A DNA stretch of 32,655 nt. It comes from Candidatus Azambacteria bacterium. GTDB lineage: Bacteria > Patescibacteriota > Minisyncoccia > UBA10092. This document shows positions 1-7,795 of this stretch, piece after piece. The notes beneath the pieces are model-generated. The model was not told the origin of the DNA. It made no database searches and worked only from the letters and a program-made list of their open reading frames with translations. The position numbers and the translations under genes are program-made. The stretch is from positions 1 to 32,655 of the forward strand of contig JAUSKX010000027.1 of assembly GCA_030646675.1 (NCBI GenBank), read 5' to 3'. How positions within the stretch are numbered: position 1 is the first letter of the stretch; every line of letters begins with the position of its first letter.

Positions 1-2
1 TG

Positions 3-464
3 AAAAAAGCCATAAAATATGGGACTCTGATTCCCGCGATTATTTAGTTGGTATTCATTTTTATTATTTTGGGCGTTTAGGGCCAATTGACTTCATCTGA
101 CTCGATATCCGGGTTCTCTCAAGTTCTTAATTCCAGCTTCATTATGTTTGTCGGGTCATTATTAGGGCTTTTAGCCGTCACCGAAGCGGCGTTGAGTTTT
201 GGGGTCTATTTTAGGGAAACTCTTTGGTATGATCTAAAATTAAATAAAAATATATCCTGGGTTTTAACCGGATTGGCGCCATTATCCCTTTTTCTTTTTG
301 GCGCCAGAGATATTATTCCGGTGATTGATATTGTCGGAGCACTGTTTTTCGGGTTTCAAGCAGTGGTGATTTTAATGATTCATAAAAAATTAAAAAATTC
401 CGAAAATGTTCTTTACTATATTATCGGAGTAATGGTAATTTTAGGCGCCATCTTGTCCCTGTAG
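3..464 (+). pseudogene. Amino-acid permease-like C-terminal fragment with two in-frame TAG codons
   Basis: The frame starting at base 3 reads as a continuous membrane transporter, but TAG codons stand at 45-47 and 78-80. Past them it stays open to a TAG at 462-464. The intact part, from a possible TTG start at 87, has 125 residues with about four hydrophobic segments. The upstream residues (KKAIKYGTLIPAII) resemble the region before a membrane helix in aromatic/neutral amino-acid permeases of the APC superfamily; this family guess rests on pattern only. The window begins inside the gene, so the N-terminal part is not seen. TAG ends several intact genes here (ileS, leuS, the M16 peptidase), so reassignment of TAG is unlikely. 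The last stop lies inside the acceptor stem of the following tRNA. Either a decayed gene or a truncated product from 87 is possible. Confidence 0.5.
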
Positions 465-526
465 CTTAACGGATAAAGCGCAGCCCTCCGAAGGCTGAAA
501 TCGAGGTTCAATTCCCCGCAGGGGCA
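455..526 (+). tRNA. tRNA-Arg (anticodon CCG)
   Basis: A 72-nt cloverleaf can be folded by eye. The acceptor arms are GTCCCTG (455-461) and CAGGGGC (519-525) with discriminator A526. The anticodon stem is CAGCC/GGCTG around loop CTCCGAA, giving anticodon CCG at 488-490. The T arm has loop TTCAATT and one A-C mismatch in its stem. No CCA is encoded, so it must be added after transcription. The 5' end overlaps the stop codon of the preceding permease frame by 10 nt. Confidence 0.9.
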
Positions 527-549
527 TAACACGTTAAAATACAAACAAT

Positions 550-1167
550 ATGTTTATTAAATTCATCAATAAAATAATCAGGGTTTTGGTTATTGGCGAT
601 GTCATGTTTTTTTCCGCCTTTGGATTGATAGGTCCTATCTTTGCTATTTTTGTAACTAACCAAATTGCCGGAGCTACCGTTGCCACAGTCGGCTTTGCGA
701 CTACTATAAACTTATTAACCAGGGCCCTTTTGCAAATGCCCGTGGCAAGATATATAGACCGTCATAAAGGAGAGAAAGATGATTTCAAGTTTATGATTGC
801 CGGTTCGACATTGGTAAGTATCGTGCCATTTATTTATTTATTTATAAACACGCCAATGCATCTTTTTATGGCTCAAGTTGTTTTGGGGGTTGGCGGCGCG
901 TTAGCTAATCCGGGCTGGTTTGCCATTTTTACCCGCCATATTGATAAGGGCAAAGAAGGAACCGAGTGGACGCTTGAAAATGTCAGCGTTGGTTTGGCGG
1001 CGGCCGGAACGGCCGCCATAGGAGGAGTTTTGGCTCAAAATTTTGGTTTTCAAAATTTGTTTTTAATCGTCGGCGTTTTATCCCTTTTGGGTTTAATTAT
1101 TCAAATTTCACTATATAGCACCGTGATTGAAATGGACCATCATCACGATGGCGCTTGCAATGAGTGA
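550..1167 (+). CDS. Half-size MFS-like membrane transporter
   Basis: The 205-residue protein has about six hydrophobic segments, half of the usual twelve of a major facilitator. The segment RYIDRHKGEKDD after the second helix resembles the MFS motif A loop between helices 2 and 3, so this corresponds to the N-terminal half of the fold. The C-terminus is short and His-rich (DHHHDGACNE), which might bind metal, but that is speculation. It starts with ATG 24 nt after the tRNA and ends just before a hairpin terminator. The substrate cannot be told from sequence. A functional half transporter would have to dimerise; otherwise this is a shortened relic. Confidence 0.7.
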   Translation: MFIKFINKIIRVLVIGDVMFFSAFGLIGPIFAIFVTNQIAGATVATVGFATTINLLTRALLQMPVARYIDRHKGEKDDFKFMIAGSTLVSIVPFIYLFINTPMHLFMAQVVLGVGGALANPGWFAIFTRHIDKGKEGTEWTLENVSVGLAAAGTAAIGGVLAQNFGFQNLFLIVGVLSLLGLIIQISLYSTVIEMDHHHDGACNE

Positions 1168-1172
1168 TATTT

Positions 1173-1202
1173 AAAATAACCCCGTCTTGGCGGGGTTATT
1201 TT
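1173..1202. terminator. Bidirectional hairpin terminator
   Basis: A perfect 12-bp stem (1173-1184 with 1191-1202) and a 6-nt loop, A-rich on the left and T-rich on the right, lies between the convergent MFS and rplT genes. It overlaps the end of rplT and can serve both strands. Confidence 0.85.
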
Positions 1203-1540
1203 ATTTTATCTACGATTGATTTAAAAACTTCCGGGTGTTCGCGGGCAATTTGCGACATGACTTTTCTGTCCAGTTCTATGTTCGCCTTTTTTAAGCCATT
1301 GATAAACTTACTGTAATTCAAGCCGTATTGCCTGACAGCGGCGTTGAGTTGAATTTGCCACAGAGCGCGCGCAGTTCTTTTCTTAACGCGGCGGTCGCGG
1401 TATGCGTGTGTCCACGCGTGAAGCAGGGCTTCTTTGGCGGCGCGCACTTTTGACTTGCGGCCCCATTTATAGCCTTTAGTATATTTTAGCGTTTTTTCTC
1501 TTCTTTTTACCGAAATTGTTCCTCTTTTTACTCTTGGCAT
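1196..1540 (-). CDS. rplT: 50S ribosomal protein L20
   Basis: The 114-residue basic protein matches L20 in length and pattern: MPRVKRGT at the N-terminus, KGYKWGRKSKVRAAKEA, and the C-terminal LNRK-like part LDRKVMSQIA. L20 binds 23S rRNA early in large-subunit assembly and in many bacteria represses its own operon. It is the last gene of infC-rpmI-rplT and lies 3 nt after rpmI. Its stop codon is inside the terminator hairpin at 1173-1202. Confidence 0.97.
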   Translation of the reverse strand: MPRVKRGTISVKRREKTLKYTKGYKWGRKSKVRAAKEALLHAWTHAYRDRRVKKRTARALWQIQLNAAVRQYGLNYSKFINGLKKANIELDRKVMSQIAREHPEVFKSIVDKIK

Positions 1541-1543
1541 AGT

Positions 1544-1744
1544 TTATTTATTGTATGGCAAAAATTGTTTAACCGCTTTAATATCTCGGCTCGCTATGAG
1601 CGATTCTTGGCGCTTGGAACGGCGCTGTTGACCCGTAGCCTTTGTGTTGAAATGAGACTGGTTTGTGGCCCGCCTTGTTATTTTACCCCTGCCGGATATT
1701 TTTAAACGGCTCAATATTGACTTGTTTGTTTTTAACTTTGCCAT
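1544..1744 (-). CDS. rpmI: 50S ribosomal protein L35
   Basis: The 66-residue basic protein has the L35 hallmarks: an N-terminal MAKLKTNKSILSRLKISGRGKI pattern (L35 usually has MPKMKT..KR...TG.GKI), then a Q-RR-S-KR stretch and a C-terminal VKQFLPY. It is placed between infC and rplT with spacings of 3 nt on each side, the conserved order for this operon. L35 is a late-assembling protein of the large subunit. Confidence 0.95.
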   Translation of the reverse strand: MAKLKTNKSILSRLKISGRGKITRRATNQSHFNTKATGQQRRSKRQESLIASRDIKAVKQFLPYNK

Positions 1745-1747
1745 ATT

Positions 1748-2260
1748 TTATTTAACTATCGTCACATTCCATCCTTTTGGCTGTTTTTTTAATTCGGAAA
1801 TAATTTTTACGGGAACACTTATTAATTTCAAAAAGTCCTCAATCTTTTGTTTTCCCAAATCGGAAAATGTTTTTTGATACTTGGCGCGTCCTTTAAGAAC
1901 CAACTCCACTTGCACTTTCAAGCCTTCTTCGAGGAACTCGTCCGCTTTCCCGGCTTTGACCTTTAAATCGTTTACGCCGGCATTCAGGCCGAGCCGTACT
2001 ATTTTTAGCGATTCTTTTTTTTGTTTTGCTTTTTGCTTACGTTCTTCTTTCTCTTCTCTGTAGGCAAATTTGCCGTAGTCCATAATTCGGGCCACAGGCG
2101 GCTTGGCCAGGGGAGCGAACTCTATTAAATCGAGCCCTTTTTCCTTGGCCAGTTTCAACGCCTCATCACGGCTCATCACTCCGATTTGCTGCCCATCCGC
2201 ATCCGCTACGCGCAGTTCCGGAGCCGTTATTTGATTATTTATTTTGAATTTCTTAAGCAA
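1748..2260 (-). CDS. infC: Translation initiation factor IF-3
   Basis: The 170-residue protein spans both IF-3 domains. The N-terminal domain (about 1-75) has INNQITAPELRVADADGQQ and the LAKPPVARIMDYGKFAY linker region. The C-terminal domain (about 85-170) includes the VKVQVELVLKGR-like segment. IF-3 binds the 30S subunit, prevents premature 50S joining and checks the start codon. The start is TTG (2258-2260), because no upstream ATG fits and the family begins a few residues before INNQI. Non-AUG starts are known in infC genes, where IF-3 discriminates against them and so regulates itself. The -10 box ends only about 8 nt before this start, so the mRNA may be leaderless or nearly so. Confidence 0.96.
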   Translation of the reverse strand: MLKKFKINNQITAPELRVADADGQQIGVMSRDEALKLAKEKGLDLIEFAPLAKPPVARIMDYGKFAYREEKEERKQKAKQKKESLKIVRLGLNAGVNDLKVKAGKADEFLEEGLKVQVELVLKGRAKYQKTFSDLGKQKIEDFLKLISVPVKIISELKKQPKGWNVTIVK

Positions 2261-2267
2261 TAGGGGG

Positions 2268-2296
2268 AATATAACCGTTTAAGGCAAAATTGTCAA
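2268..2296 (-). promoter_or_regulatory. Sigma-70-type promoter of infC-rpmI-rplT
   Basis: On the minus strand there is TTGACA (2296-2291), a 17-nt spacer and TATATT (2273-2268). This near-consensus promoter sits between the tmRNA 3' end and infC. Transcription would start around 2260-2262, practically at the infC TTG codon. Confidence 0.8.
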
Positions 2297-2300
2297 TTTA

Positions 2301-2656
2301 TGGAGATGGCGAGAGTTGAACTCGCATCTAGAATTTTTTGATTAAATATTTCTACAGGCGTATGTTGCTTAATTTTTTCAGAAAATTCTCTCAAAACAAC
2401 CGAAAAAAGAAAGTTCTGTTTCTTCTTAATTTCCGCCCGAGGCGAAGAATTCCGCGGGTTAAAGCCCAATGGTTGACACCGGTATCGCCCTATTGGACGT
2501 TAAGCGACCGATGCTGCTTAGGCTAAAGCGAAAGCAGGAGTAAAATTTGTTTCGGCAGTTATTATTTGCCTTGTCTCGGGGATTATTTTTCGAGGTTACG
2601 AGACATCCTCGGCCTGCGTATTTAATTTTAAAATCCTATCGAAGCCCTTCACCCCC
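2301..2656 (-). ncRNA. ssrA: tmRNA (transfer-messenger RNA), tag AETNFTPAFALA
   Basis: The 5' acceptor GGGGGTG (2656-2650) pairs with CATCTCC (2308-2302) allowing two G-U pairs, with discriminator A at 2301. The T arm has stem GCGAG/CTCGC and loop TTCAACT. The typical 5' segment CTTCGATAGG follows the acceptor. The tag frame at 2556-2518 follows TAACT: GCC resume codon, 12 codons giving AETNFTPAFALA, then TAA. The ALA end is the usual protease-recognition tail. No CCA is encoded. tmRNA and SmpB rescue stalled ribosomes. Its 5' end overlaps the last 8 nt of smpB, so it may be processed from a joint transcript. Confidence 0.93.
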
Positions 2657-3098
2657 TAATTTTTAACTCGCGTTCTATATTTCTTTCTGACTCTCTTTTT
2701 GAAATAGATTCTCTCTTATCGTATTTTTTCTTACCGCGGACGACGGCGAATTCCAGCTTGACTCTACGGCCTTTATTATACACTTTTAGAGCTACCAATG
2801 TCAAGCCTTTTTGTTTTATTTTTCCTATTAAAGACGCGATTTCTTCTTTGCGTAATAATAATTTTCTTGAACGTGAAGGGTCGTAATCGGCGGGTTGATT
2901 TTTTGGCTGATAGGGCGCGACTGTCGCGCCTATCAAATATAATTCGCCGTCGTGAATATTGATATAGGAACCGGCGAGGTTCATCCGGCCGTTTTTTATT
3001 TATTTCACCTCGGGACCGGACAAGACAATTCCCGCCTCGTATGTTTCGAGGATTTCATAATCGAAATGGACTTTTCTGTTTTCGGCAAATGTAGCCAT
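2649..3098 (-). pseudogene. smpB: SsrA-binding protein SmpB, interrupted by an in-frame TAA
   Basis: Reading from ATG at 3098, the frame gives [20 protein letters not shown] and continues as SmpB to GPEVK. Codon 33 (3002-3000) is then TAA, where the family usually has Ser (EVKS). Past it the same frame runs through IKNGRMNLAGSY to the normal SmpB C-terminus (DPSRSRKLLLRKEEI, GKKKYDKRES) and stops at 2649. The total would be 149 residues, the usual SmpB length. One C-to-A change (TCA to TAA) explains the break. The piece from ATG 2984 (111 residues) remains open and could be made by reinitiation, but it lacks the first beta strands. The gene abuts tmRNA, its partner in trans-translation. A sequencing error or strain variant is possible. 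Confidence 0.88.
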
Positions 3099-3101
3099 AC
3101 C

Positions 3102-3161
3102 AGGTAGTAGAAATTCGACAAATTTTACTTATGCCGCCAGGCAGTCGAATTTTCACTACCT
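3102..3161. repeat. 18-bp inverted repeat between smpB and argS
   Basis: Arms 3102-3119 and 3144-3161 match at 16 of 18 positions, separated by 24 nt. The repeat lies in the divergent intergenic region 4 nt upstream of the smpB ATG. It may be a palindromic insertion element or an operator; nothing here decides. Confidence 0.6.
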
Positions 3162-3224
3162 AGCATAATTTTATTCTATCAGCAGTTTCATTTTTATCAA
3201 AATTCGGTTATTATATGAGAAATA

Positions 3225-4904
3225 ATGAAAGAAGCGCTCAAAATCCTGATTGCAGGTGCAATAAGCGAATCAGCCCCCGATTTTAAGGGGAATATTTTGG
3301 TTGAAATCCCGGAAAAGAAAGAAAATGGCGATTACGCTACCAATGTTGCTTTTATTTTGTCTAAAATTGTTCACAGGCCGCCGCAAGAAATCGCCGAAAA
3401 TCTGGCTGTCGAATTAGTAAAACAAAAAAGTTCGGACTTTTTCAAGATAGAAGCTAAAAACGGATTTATAAATTTTTTCTTGTCGGAAGAACATCTATAT
3501 ATAGAGCTAAGCGAAATTCTGAAGAAAAAGAAAAAATATGGATGCGCGAGTAATCCTTCTTCGCTAAAGCTACGAAGGACAAATGAAATACATTTGGATT
3601 TTATTTCCGCCAATCCGACGGGACCGTTAACTATGGGCAACGGCCGTGGCGGTTTTTACGGTGACGCGCTGGCCAATATTTTGGAGACGCGGGGGAATAA
3701 AGTTTTTCGCGAATATTATGTTAACGACAGAGGCGAACAGATTTTGACTTTGGGGAGGTCGGTTAAATTGGCTCAAGGAGGTTCATCGATTTCCCAAACC
3801 ATCCCGGCTAACGCCTCCTCGGTTTCGGAAATCGATGAAGAAAATCTCTATAAAGGGGAATATATTAATAAACTGGCGGAAAAAATCGGCAAGAAATTGA
3901 ACGAATCCGAGGCCGGGCAAAAAGCCGCGGCGCTGATTTTGAAAACATATATCAAGCCGGCGCTCAAAAAATCCGGAATAAAGTTTGACGCCTGGTTTTC
4001 CGAAAAATCGCTATACCCTTCTTCGCCAAGGCTACGAAGGGCGAGTAAATATGAAGAAATTATGCGGGAATTGATGGAGAAAGATTTAATTTATGAAAAA
4101 GACGGAGCGACATGGTTTAAGACGACGCAATTTGGCGATAGCGAAGACAGGGTTTTAATCAAAAAAACCGGCGATGAAACATATTTTATGTCGGACATCC
4201 TGTATCATTTTGATAAAATAAAAACCAGAAAATTTAGCAAGGCGATTGATATCTGGGGCGCCGACCATCACGGCTACGCGCCGCGCCTTATAGCGGCGCT
4301 CAAGGCGCTTGATATTCCGGAAGATAAATTGGAAATTATTACTATGCAGCTGGTGCGTCTGATTAAGAACGGCAAGGAATTTAAGATTTCCAAGCGCGCC
4401 GGAAATTTTATAACTCTCGAAGAATTAATTAACGAAGTCGGTCTTGATGCCGCGAGATTTTTCTTTTTGCTCTATTCGCCGAATACGCACATGGATTTTG
4501 ATATTGCCCTTGCCAAAGAACGCTCGCAGAAAAATCCCGTTTATTACGTCCAGTACGCGCACGCTAGGATAACTTCGATTTTACAAAAAGCCCACCCTAC
4601 GGGTGGTCACCCGAAGGGTGAAAAATTCAAATTATTGAAAGAGAAAGAAGAATTAAATTTGATAAAAAAATTAGCGGAATTTCCGGAAATTCTAAACGAT
4701 ATTTCCAAAAATTATGAAGTGCATCGATTGCCGCGATACGCGATGGAATTGGCGGGGGAGTTTCATAATTTCTACGAGAAACACCGGGTAATAAACGAAG
4801 ACAAAAATTTAACCGCCGCCCGGCTGTCTTTAATCGCGGCGACCAAAATAATTCTGGCCAACGCGCTAGGCTTGCTCGGCATAAGCGCTCCTGATAAGAT
4901 GTAA
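3225..4904 (+). CDS. argS: Arginyl-tRNA synthetase
   Basis: The 559-residue class I synthetase charges tRNA-Arg with arginine. It shows an N-terminal Add1-like domain, the signature SANPTGPLTMGNGRGG around residue 128 (the HIGH position reads TMGN), the VNDRGEQ segment, WGADHHGY, the KISKRAGN (KMSKS-like) loop and a C-terminal DALR domain beginning near YYVQYAHARI. The first His of HIGH is replaced by Thr and the second by Asn. The protein carries several short inserts encoded by palindromic DNA elements (3554-3579, 3783-3838, 4016-4041, 4591-4620) that are not part of the conserved fold. It is followed by ileS after 5 nt. The tRNA-Arg at 455 is one of its substrates. Confidence 0.95.
   Translation: MKEALKILIAGAISESAPDFKGNILVEIPEKKENGDYATNVAFILSKIVHRPPQEIAENLAVELVKQKSSDFFKIEAKNGFINFFLSEEHLYIELSEILKKKKKYGCASNPSSLKLRRTNEIHLDFISANPTGPLTMGNGRGGFYGDALANILETRGNKVFREYYVNDRGEQILTLGRSVKLAQGGSSISQTIPANASSVSEIDEENLYKGEYINKLAEKIGKKLNESEAGQKAAALILKTYIKPALKKSGIKFDAWFSEKSLYPSSPRLRRASKYEEIMRELMEKDLIYEKDGATWFKTTQFGDSEDRVLIKKTGDETYFMSDILYHFDKIKTRKFSKAIDIWGADHHGYAPRLIAALKALDIPEDKLEIITMQLVRLIKNGKEFKISKRAGNFITLEELINEVGLDAARFFFLLYSPNTHMDFDIALAKERSQKNPVYYVQYAHARITSILQKAHPTGGHPKGEKFKLLKEKEELNLIKKLAEFPEILNDISKNYEVHRLPRYAMELAGEFHNFYEKHRVINEDKNLTAARLSLIAATKIILANALGLLGISAPDKM
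3554..3579. repeat. In-frame palindromic element in argS (copy A)
   Basis: A 26-nt imperfect palindrome with arms TCCTTC and GAAGGA encodes NPSSLKLRRT. It matches copies at 4016-4041 (argS) and 7395-7420 (ileS), with consensus ends CCTTCTTCGC and GCTACGAAGG. Confidence 0.75.
3783..3838. repeat. In-frame palindromic element in argS shared with the fibre gene
   Basis: Arms 3783-3800 and 3821-3838 pair at 17 of 18 positions. The inner 46 nt (3788-3833) are identical to 29165-29210 at 40 positions; all six differences are in the centre. It encodes ISQTIP-SSVSEI in both genes. Confidence 0.85.
4016..4041. repeat. In-frame palindromic element in argS (copy B)
   Basis: A 26-nt palindrome with arms CCCTTC and GAAGGG encodes PSSPRLRRA, nearly the same peptide as the copy at 3554. 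Confidence 0.75.
4591..4620. repeat. In-frame double hairpin element in argS
   Basis: Two adjacent small palindromes (CACCC-CGGGTG, then CACCCGAAGGGTG) encode HPTGGHPKG. The same double pattern with other arm bases is found in the fibre gene at 24136-24163. Confidence 0.7.
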
Positions 4905-4909
4905 AAATT

Positions 4910-7795
4910 ATGGAATTATTTAGCCCCAAAACAGAAGAAAAAATTTTAAAATTCTGGAAGAATAACGGAATTTTTGAGAAACTCGTAAAGAAAAATAAAG
5001 GCAAAAAACGCTGGTCTTTTTTGGACGGGCCCATTACGGCCAATAATCCCATGGGCGTTCATCATGCTTGGGGAAGAACATATAAAGATTTATTCCAAAG
5101 ATATAAGGCCATGCGGGGTTTTGACCAAAGGTTTCAAAATGGATTTGATTGCCAGGGGCTTTGGGTGGAAGTTGAAGTGGAAAAAGAATTGAACTTTAAA
5201 TCAAAAAAAGACATTGAAAAATACGGAATTGCCGAATTCGTGGAAAAATGCAAAGAGCGCGTCAGAAAATATTCGGAAATTCAAACAAAACAATCAATCA
5301 GACTGGGCCAGTGGATGGATTGGAAAAACAGCTATTATACAATGTCCGACGAGAATAATTATGCTATCTGGCACTTTCTAAAAAAATGCAAAGAAAAGGG
5401 ATTACTTTATAAAGGAATAGATGTTGTTCCCTGGTGCTGGCGTTGCGGCACGGCTATTTCCCAGCATGAAATGTTGACCGAAGATTACAAAGAAGTCACT
5501 CATGATTCGGTTTATATAAAATATCCTATAGAGGGTAAAAAGAATGCCTATCTTTTGGTTTGGACAACGACTCCTTGGACTATTCCGGGGAATGTGGCCG
5601 TGGCAATCGACCCCGATAAAATTTACGCGGAAGCAACGGGAGAGGTTAAGGGCGAAACATATTACATTATAAAGACGGCGGCGGAAAAATTAAATCTCAA
5701 AGTAACTAAAACTTTTTTGGGGAAAGAATTAGTCGGCTTAAATTACAAGTCGCCTTTTGACGATTTACCGGTCGTTGAAAAAGCTCTGGCCGGCTATGTT
5801 CACAAAATTATTGCCGCCGATTCCCGTATTTTACCCGTTAGCGAGACGGAGGGAACGGGTCTGGTTCATATAGCGCCGGGCCAAGGTGTCGAAGACCGCC
5901 AGTTGGGCAAAAAAGAAAAACTTCCGGTTATTAATTTGATTGATGACGCGGCCGTCTATTTAGAGGGTTTAGGGCAATTTAGCGGGGAGAACGCGAAAAA
6001 ACATCCGGAAATAATTATTGATTATTTAAAAAATGCAGGTTTTCTTTTTGACGTTTTAAAATATACCCATCGTTATCCAATCTGCTGGAGATGCAAAACC
6101 GAGCTGGTGTGGAAAGTCGCCGATGAATGGTATATATCAATGGATAAATTAAGAAAGCCGTTGATAGAAGTGGCGAAAAAGATAAATTGGATTCCTTCGT
6201 TTGGATTAGAGAGAGAGATTGATTGGCTGAAAAACATGTCCGATTGGTTGATTTCCAAAAAGAGATATTGGGGACTGGCCTTGCCGATTTTTGAATGCCG
6301 ATGCGGAAATTTTGAAGTTATCGGTTCTAAAGAAGAGCTAAAAAAGAAAGCGATTGAAGGATGGGAAAAATTTGAAGGCCATACTCCTCATCGGCCGTGG
6401 ATTGATAATGTCAAAATAAAATGTTCGAAGTGCGGTCAAAAAGCTTCGCGTATTTCGGATGTCGGCAATCCCTGGCTGGACGCGGGCATCGTGCCTTATT
6501 CAACTATGGGATATTTTGAAGACAAAAAATTCTGGCGTAAATGGTTTCCGGCCGGATTAATTTGCGAGTCTTTTCCCGGCCAGTTTAAAAATTGGTTTTA
6601 TTCTTTAATTGTAATGAGCGCGGTTTTGGAAAAAGTTTCGCCGATGAAAACTGTTTTTGGCTATGCTTCCGTTCGCGACGAAAAGGGAGAAGAAATGCAT
6701 AAGTCAAAGGGAAACGCCATTTGGTTTGATGAAGCGGTGGAAAAAATAGGCGTTGATGTGATGCGCTGGATGTATGCCAAACAAAATCCCGCGGACAATT
6801 TGAAATTCGGCTATGGAACCGCGAAAGAATCCGAAAGAAAATTAATGAATCTTTGGAACAGTTTCACTTTTTTCAAAACCTACTCTTCAAAAATTGAAAA
6901 TTTAAAATTTAAAATTGAAAATTCCAGCTTGCTAGACAAGTGGGTTCTATCGCGTCTGAATAGTTTGATGGAAAAGATTACTAAAAATATGGATAAGTAC
7001 AATCCGGCTTTTTCCGCTAGAGCCATTGAAGATTTTTTTATCAACGACCTTTCTTTATGGTACATTCGGCGTTCAAGAGGAAGATTTCAAAAGCCGAAAA
7101 CAGAAAAAGAAAAAGAAATGGCAAACGAAACTCTTTATTATGTTTTGCTTAATTTATCAAAAATTATTTCTCCGTTTATTCCATTTTTAGCCGAGGAAAT
7201 TTATTTATTTTTGAAAACAAAAACAATGCCGGAGTCCGTTCATCTTTGCGATTGGCCAAAATCAGGCAAAAAATTTATTAATCCAAAACTGGAGGAGCAA
7301 ATGGATTTTGTTAAAGAAGCGGCGGCGAAGGGGCTAGCATTGCGGGCGGAAGCGGGAATTAAAGTGAGGCAACCGCTCGCTTCGCTAAAGATTCCCCTCC
7401 TTCGCCAAGGCTTCGGAGGGCAAGCAAATTTAAAAGAATTATTAGAACTAATAAAAGACGAGGTGAATGTTAAAGAAGTTATTTTTGGAGATAAGTTTGA
7501 GCTGGATACAAAAATAACGGCCGAACTAAAGGAAGAGGGGCAAATTAGAGAATTGGCGCGGACTATTCAAGAGATGAGGCGCGATGGCGGCCTGGTTCCG
7601 GCGGACTCCATAAAAATTTATTTGAAACTGGAAGGCGAGTTGAAAAACGCGGCAAGCCGTTCCCAAAAAACTTTATGCGCGCTAACCGGCGCCGGGGCGG
7701 TTGAATTTGTCGGCGCCGCCAAAGACGGTTTGTTAGTCGATAAGCATTTTAAAATTGACAATAAAGATACATGGGTCGGAATTATCAAACTTTAG
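4910..7795 (+). CDS. ileS: Isoleucyl-tRNA synthetase
   Basis: The 961-residue class I synthetase has the HIGH-region ANNPMGVHHAWGRTY, NGFDCQGLWVEVEVEKEL, the editing-domain segment VWTTTPWTIPGN, two zinc-type pairs (CWRCGTA and CWRCKTE), further CxC/CxxC pairs near 465 and 505, and the KMSKS loop as MHKSKGN. The C-terminal anticodon-binding part resembles the eukaryote/archaea-like IleRS type, from memory of the family. It attaches Ile to tRNA-Ile. It starts 5 nt after argS and overlaps recO by 25 nt, so the three are probably one transcript. A palindromic insert encodes LLRQGFGGQ (7395-7420), and an AT-rich repeat at 6889-6924 encodes KIENLKFKIEN. Confidence 0.92.
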   Translation: MELFSPKTEEKILKFWKNNGIFEKLVKKNKGKKRWSFLDGPITANNPMGVHHAWGRTYKDLFQRYKAMRGFDQRFQNGFDCQGLWVEVEVEKELNFKSKKDIEKYGIAEFVEKCKERVRKYSEIQTKQSIRLGQWMDWKNSYYTMSDENNYAIWHFLKKCKEKGLLYKGIDVVPWCWRCGTAISQHEMLTEDYKEVTHDSVYIKYPIEGKKNAYLLVWTTTPWTIPGNVAVAIDPDKIYAEATGEVKGETYYIIKTAAEKLNLKVTKTFLGKELVGLNYKSPFDDLPVVEKALAGYVHKIIAADSRILPVSETEGTGLVHIAPGQGVEDRQLGKKEKLPVINLIDDAAVYLEGLGQFSGENAKKHPEIIIDYLKNAGFLFDVLKYTHRYPICWRCKTELVWKVADEWYISMDKLRKPLIEVAKKINWIPSFGLEREIDWLKNMSDWLISKKRYWGLALPIFECRCGNFEVIGSKEELKKKAIEGWEKFEGHTPHRPWIDNVKIKCSKCGQKASRISDVGNPWLDAGIVPYSTMGYFEDKKFWRKWFPAGLICESFPGQFKNWFYSLIVMSAVLEKVSPMKTVFGYASVRDEKGEEMHKSKGNAIWFDEAVEKIGVDVMRWMYAKQNPADNLKFGYGTAKESERKLMNLWNSFTFFKTYSSKIENLKFKIENSSLLDKWVLSRLNSLMEKITKNMDKYNPAFSARAIEDFFINDLSLWYIRRSRGRFQKPKTEKEKEMANETLYYVLLNLSKIISPFIPFLAEEIYLFLKTKTMPESVHLCDWPKSGKKFINPKLEEQMDFVKEAAAKGLALRAEAGIKVRQPLASLKIPLLRQGFGGQANLKELLELIKDEVNVKEVIFGDKFELDTKITAELKEEGQIRELARTIQEMRRDGGLVPADSIKIYLKLEGELKNAASRSQKTLCALTGAGAVEFVGAAKDGLLVDKHFKIDNKDTWVGIIKL
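7395..7420. repeat. In-frame palindromic element in ileS (copy C)
   Basis: A 26-nt palindrome, CCCTCC...GGAGGG, homologous to the argS elements at 3554 and 4016. It is read in another frame, giving LLRQGFGGQ where the argS copies give PSSxxLRR. The same DNA with different peptides shows the DNA element is what is repeated. Confidence 0.8.

Noticed and set aside
1-464. TAG reassigned to an amino acid
   Set aside because: TAG is the natural end of ileS, leuS, the M16 peptidase, the DGR target and RT, with no conserved extension after it.
2991-3010. Programmed frameshift in smpB at the A-rich run
   Set aside because: The frame is the same on both sides of the TAA, so a frameshift would not restore the protein.
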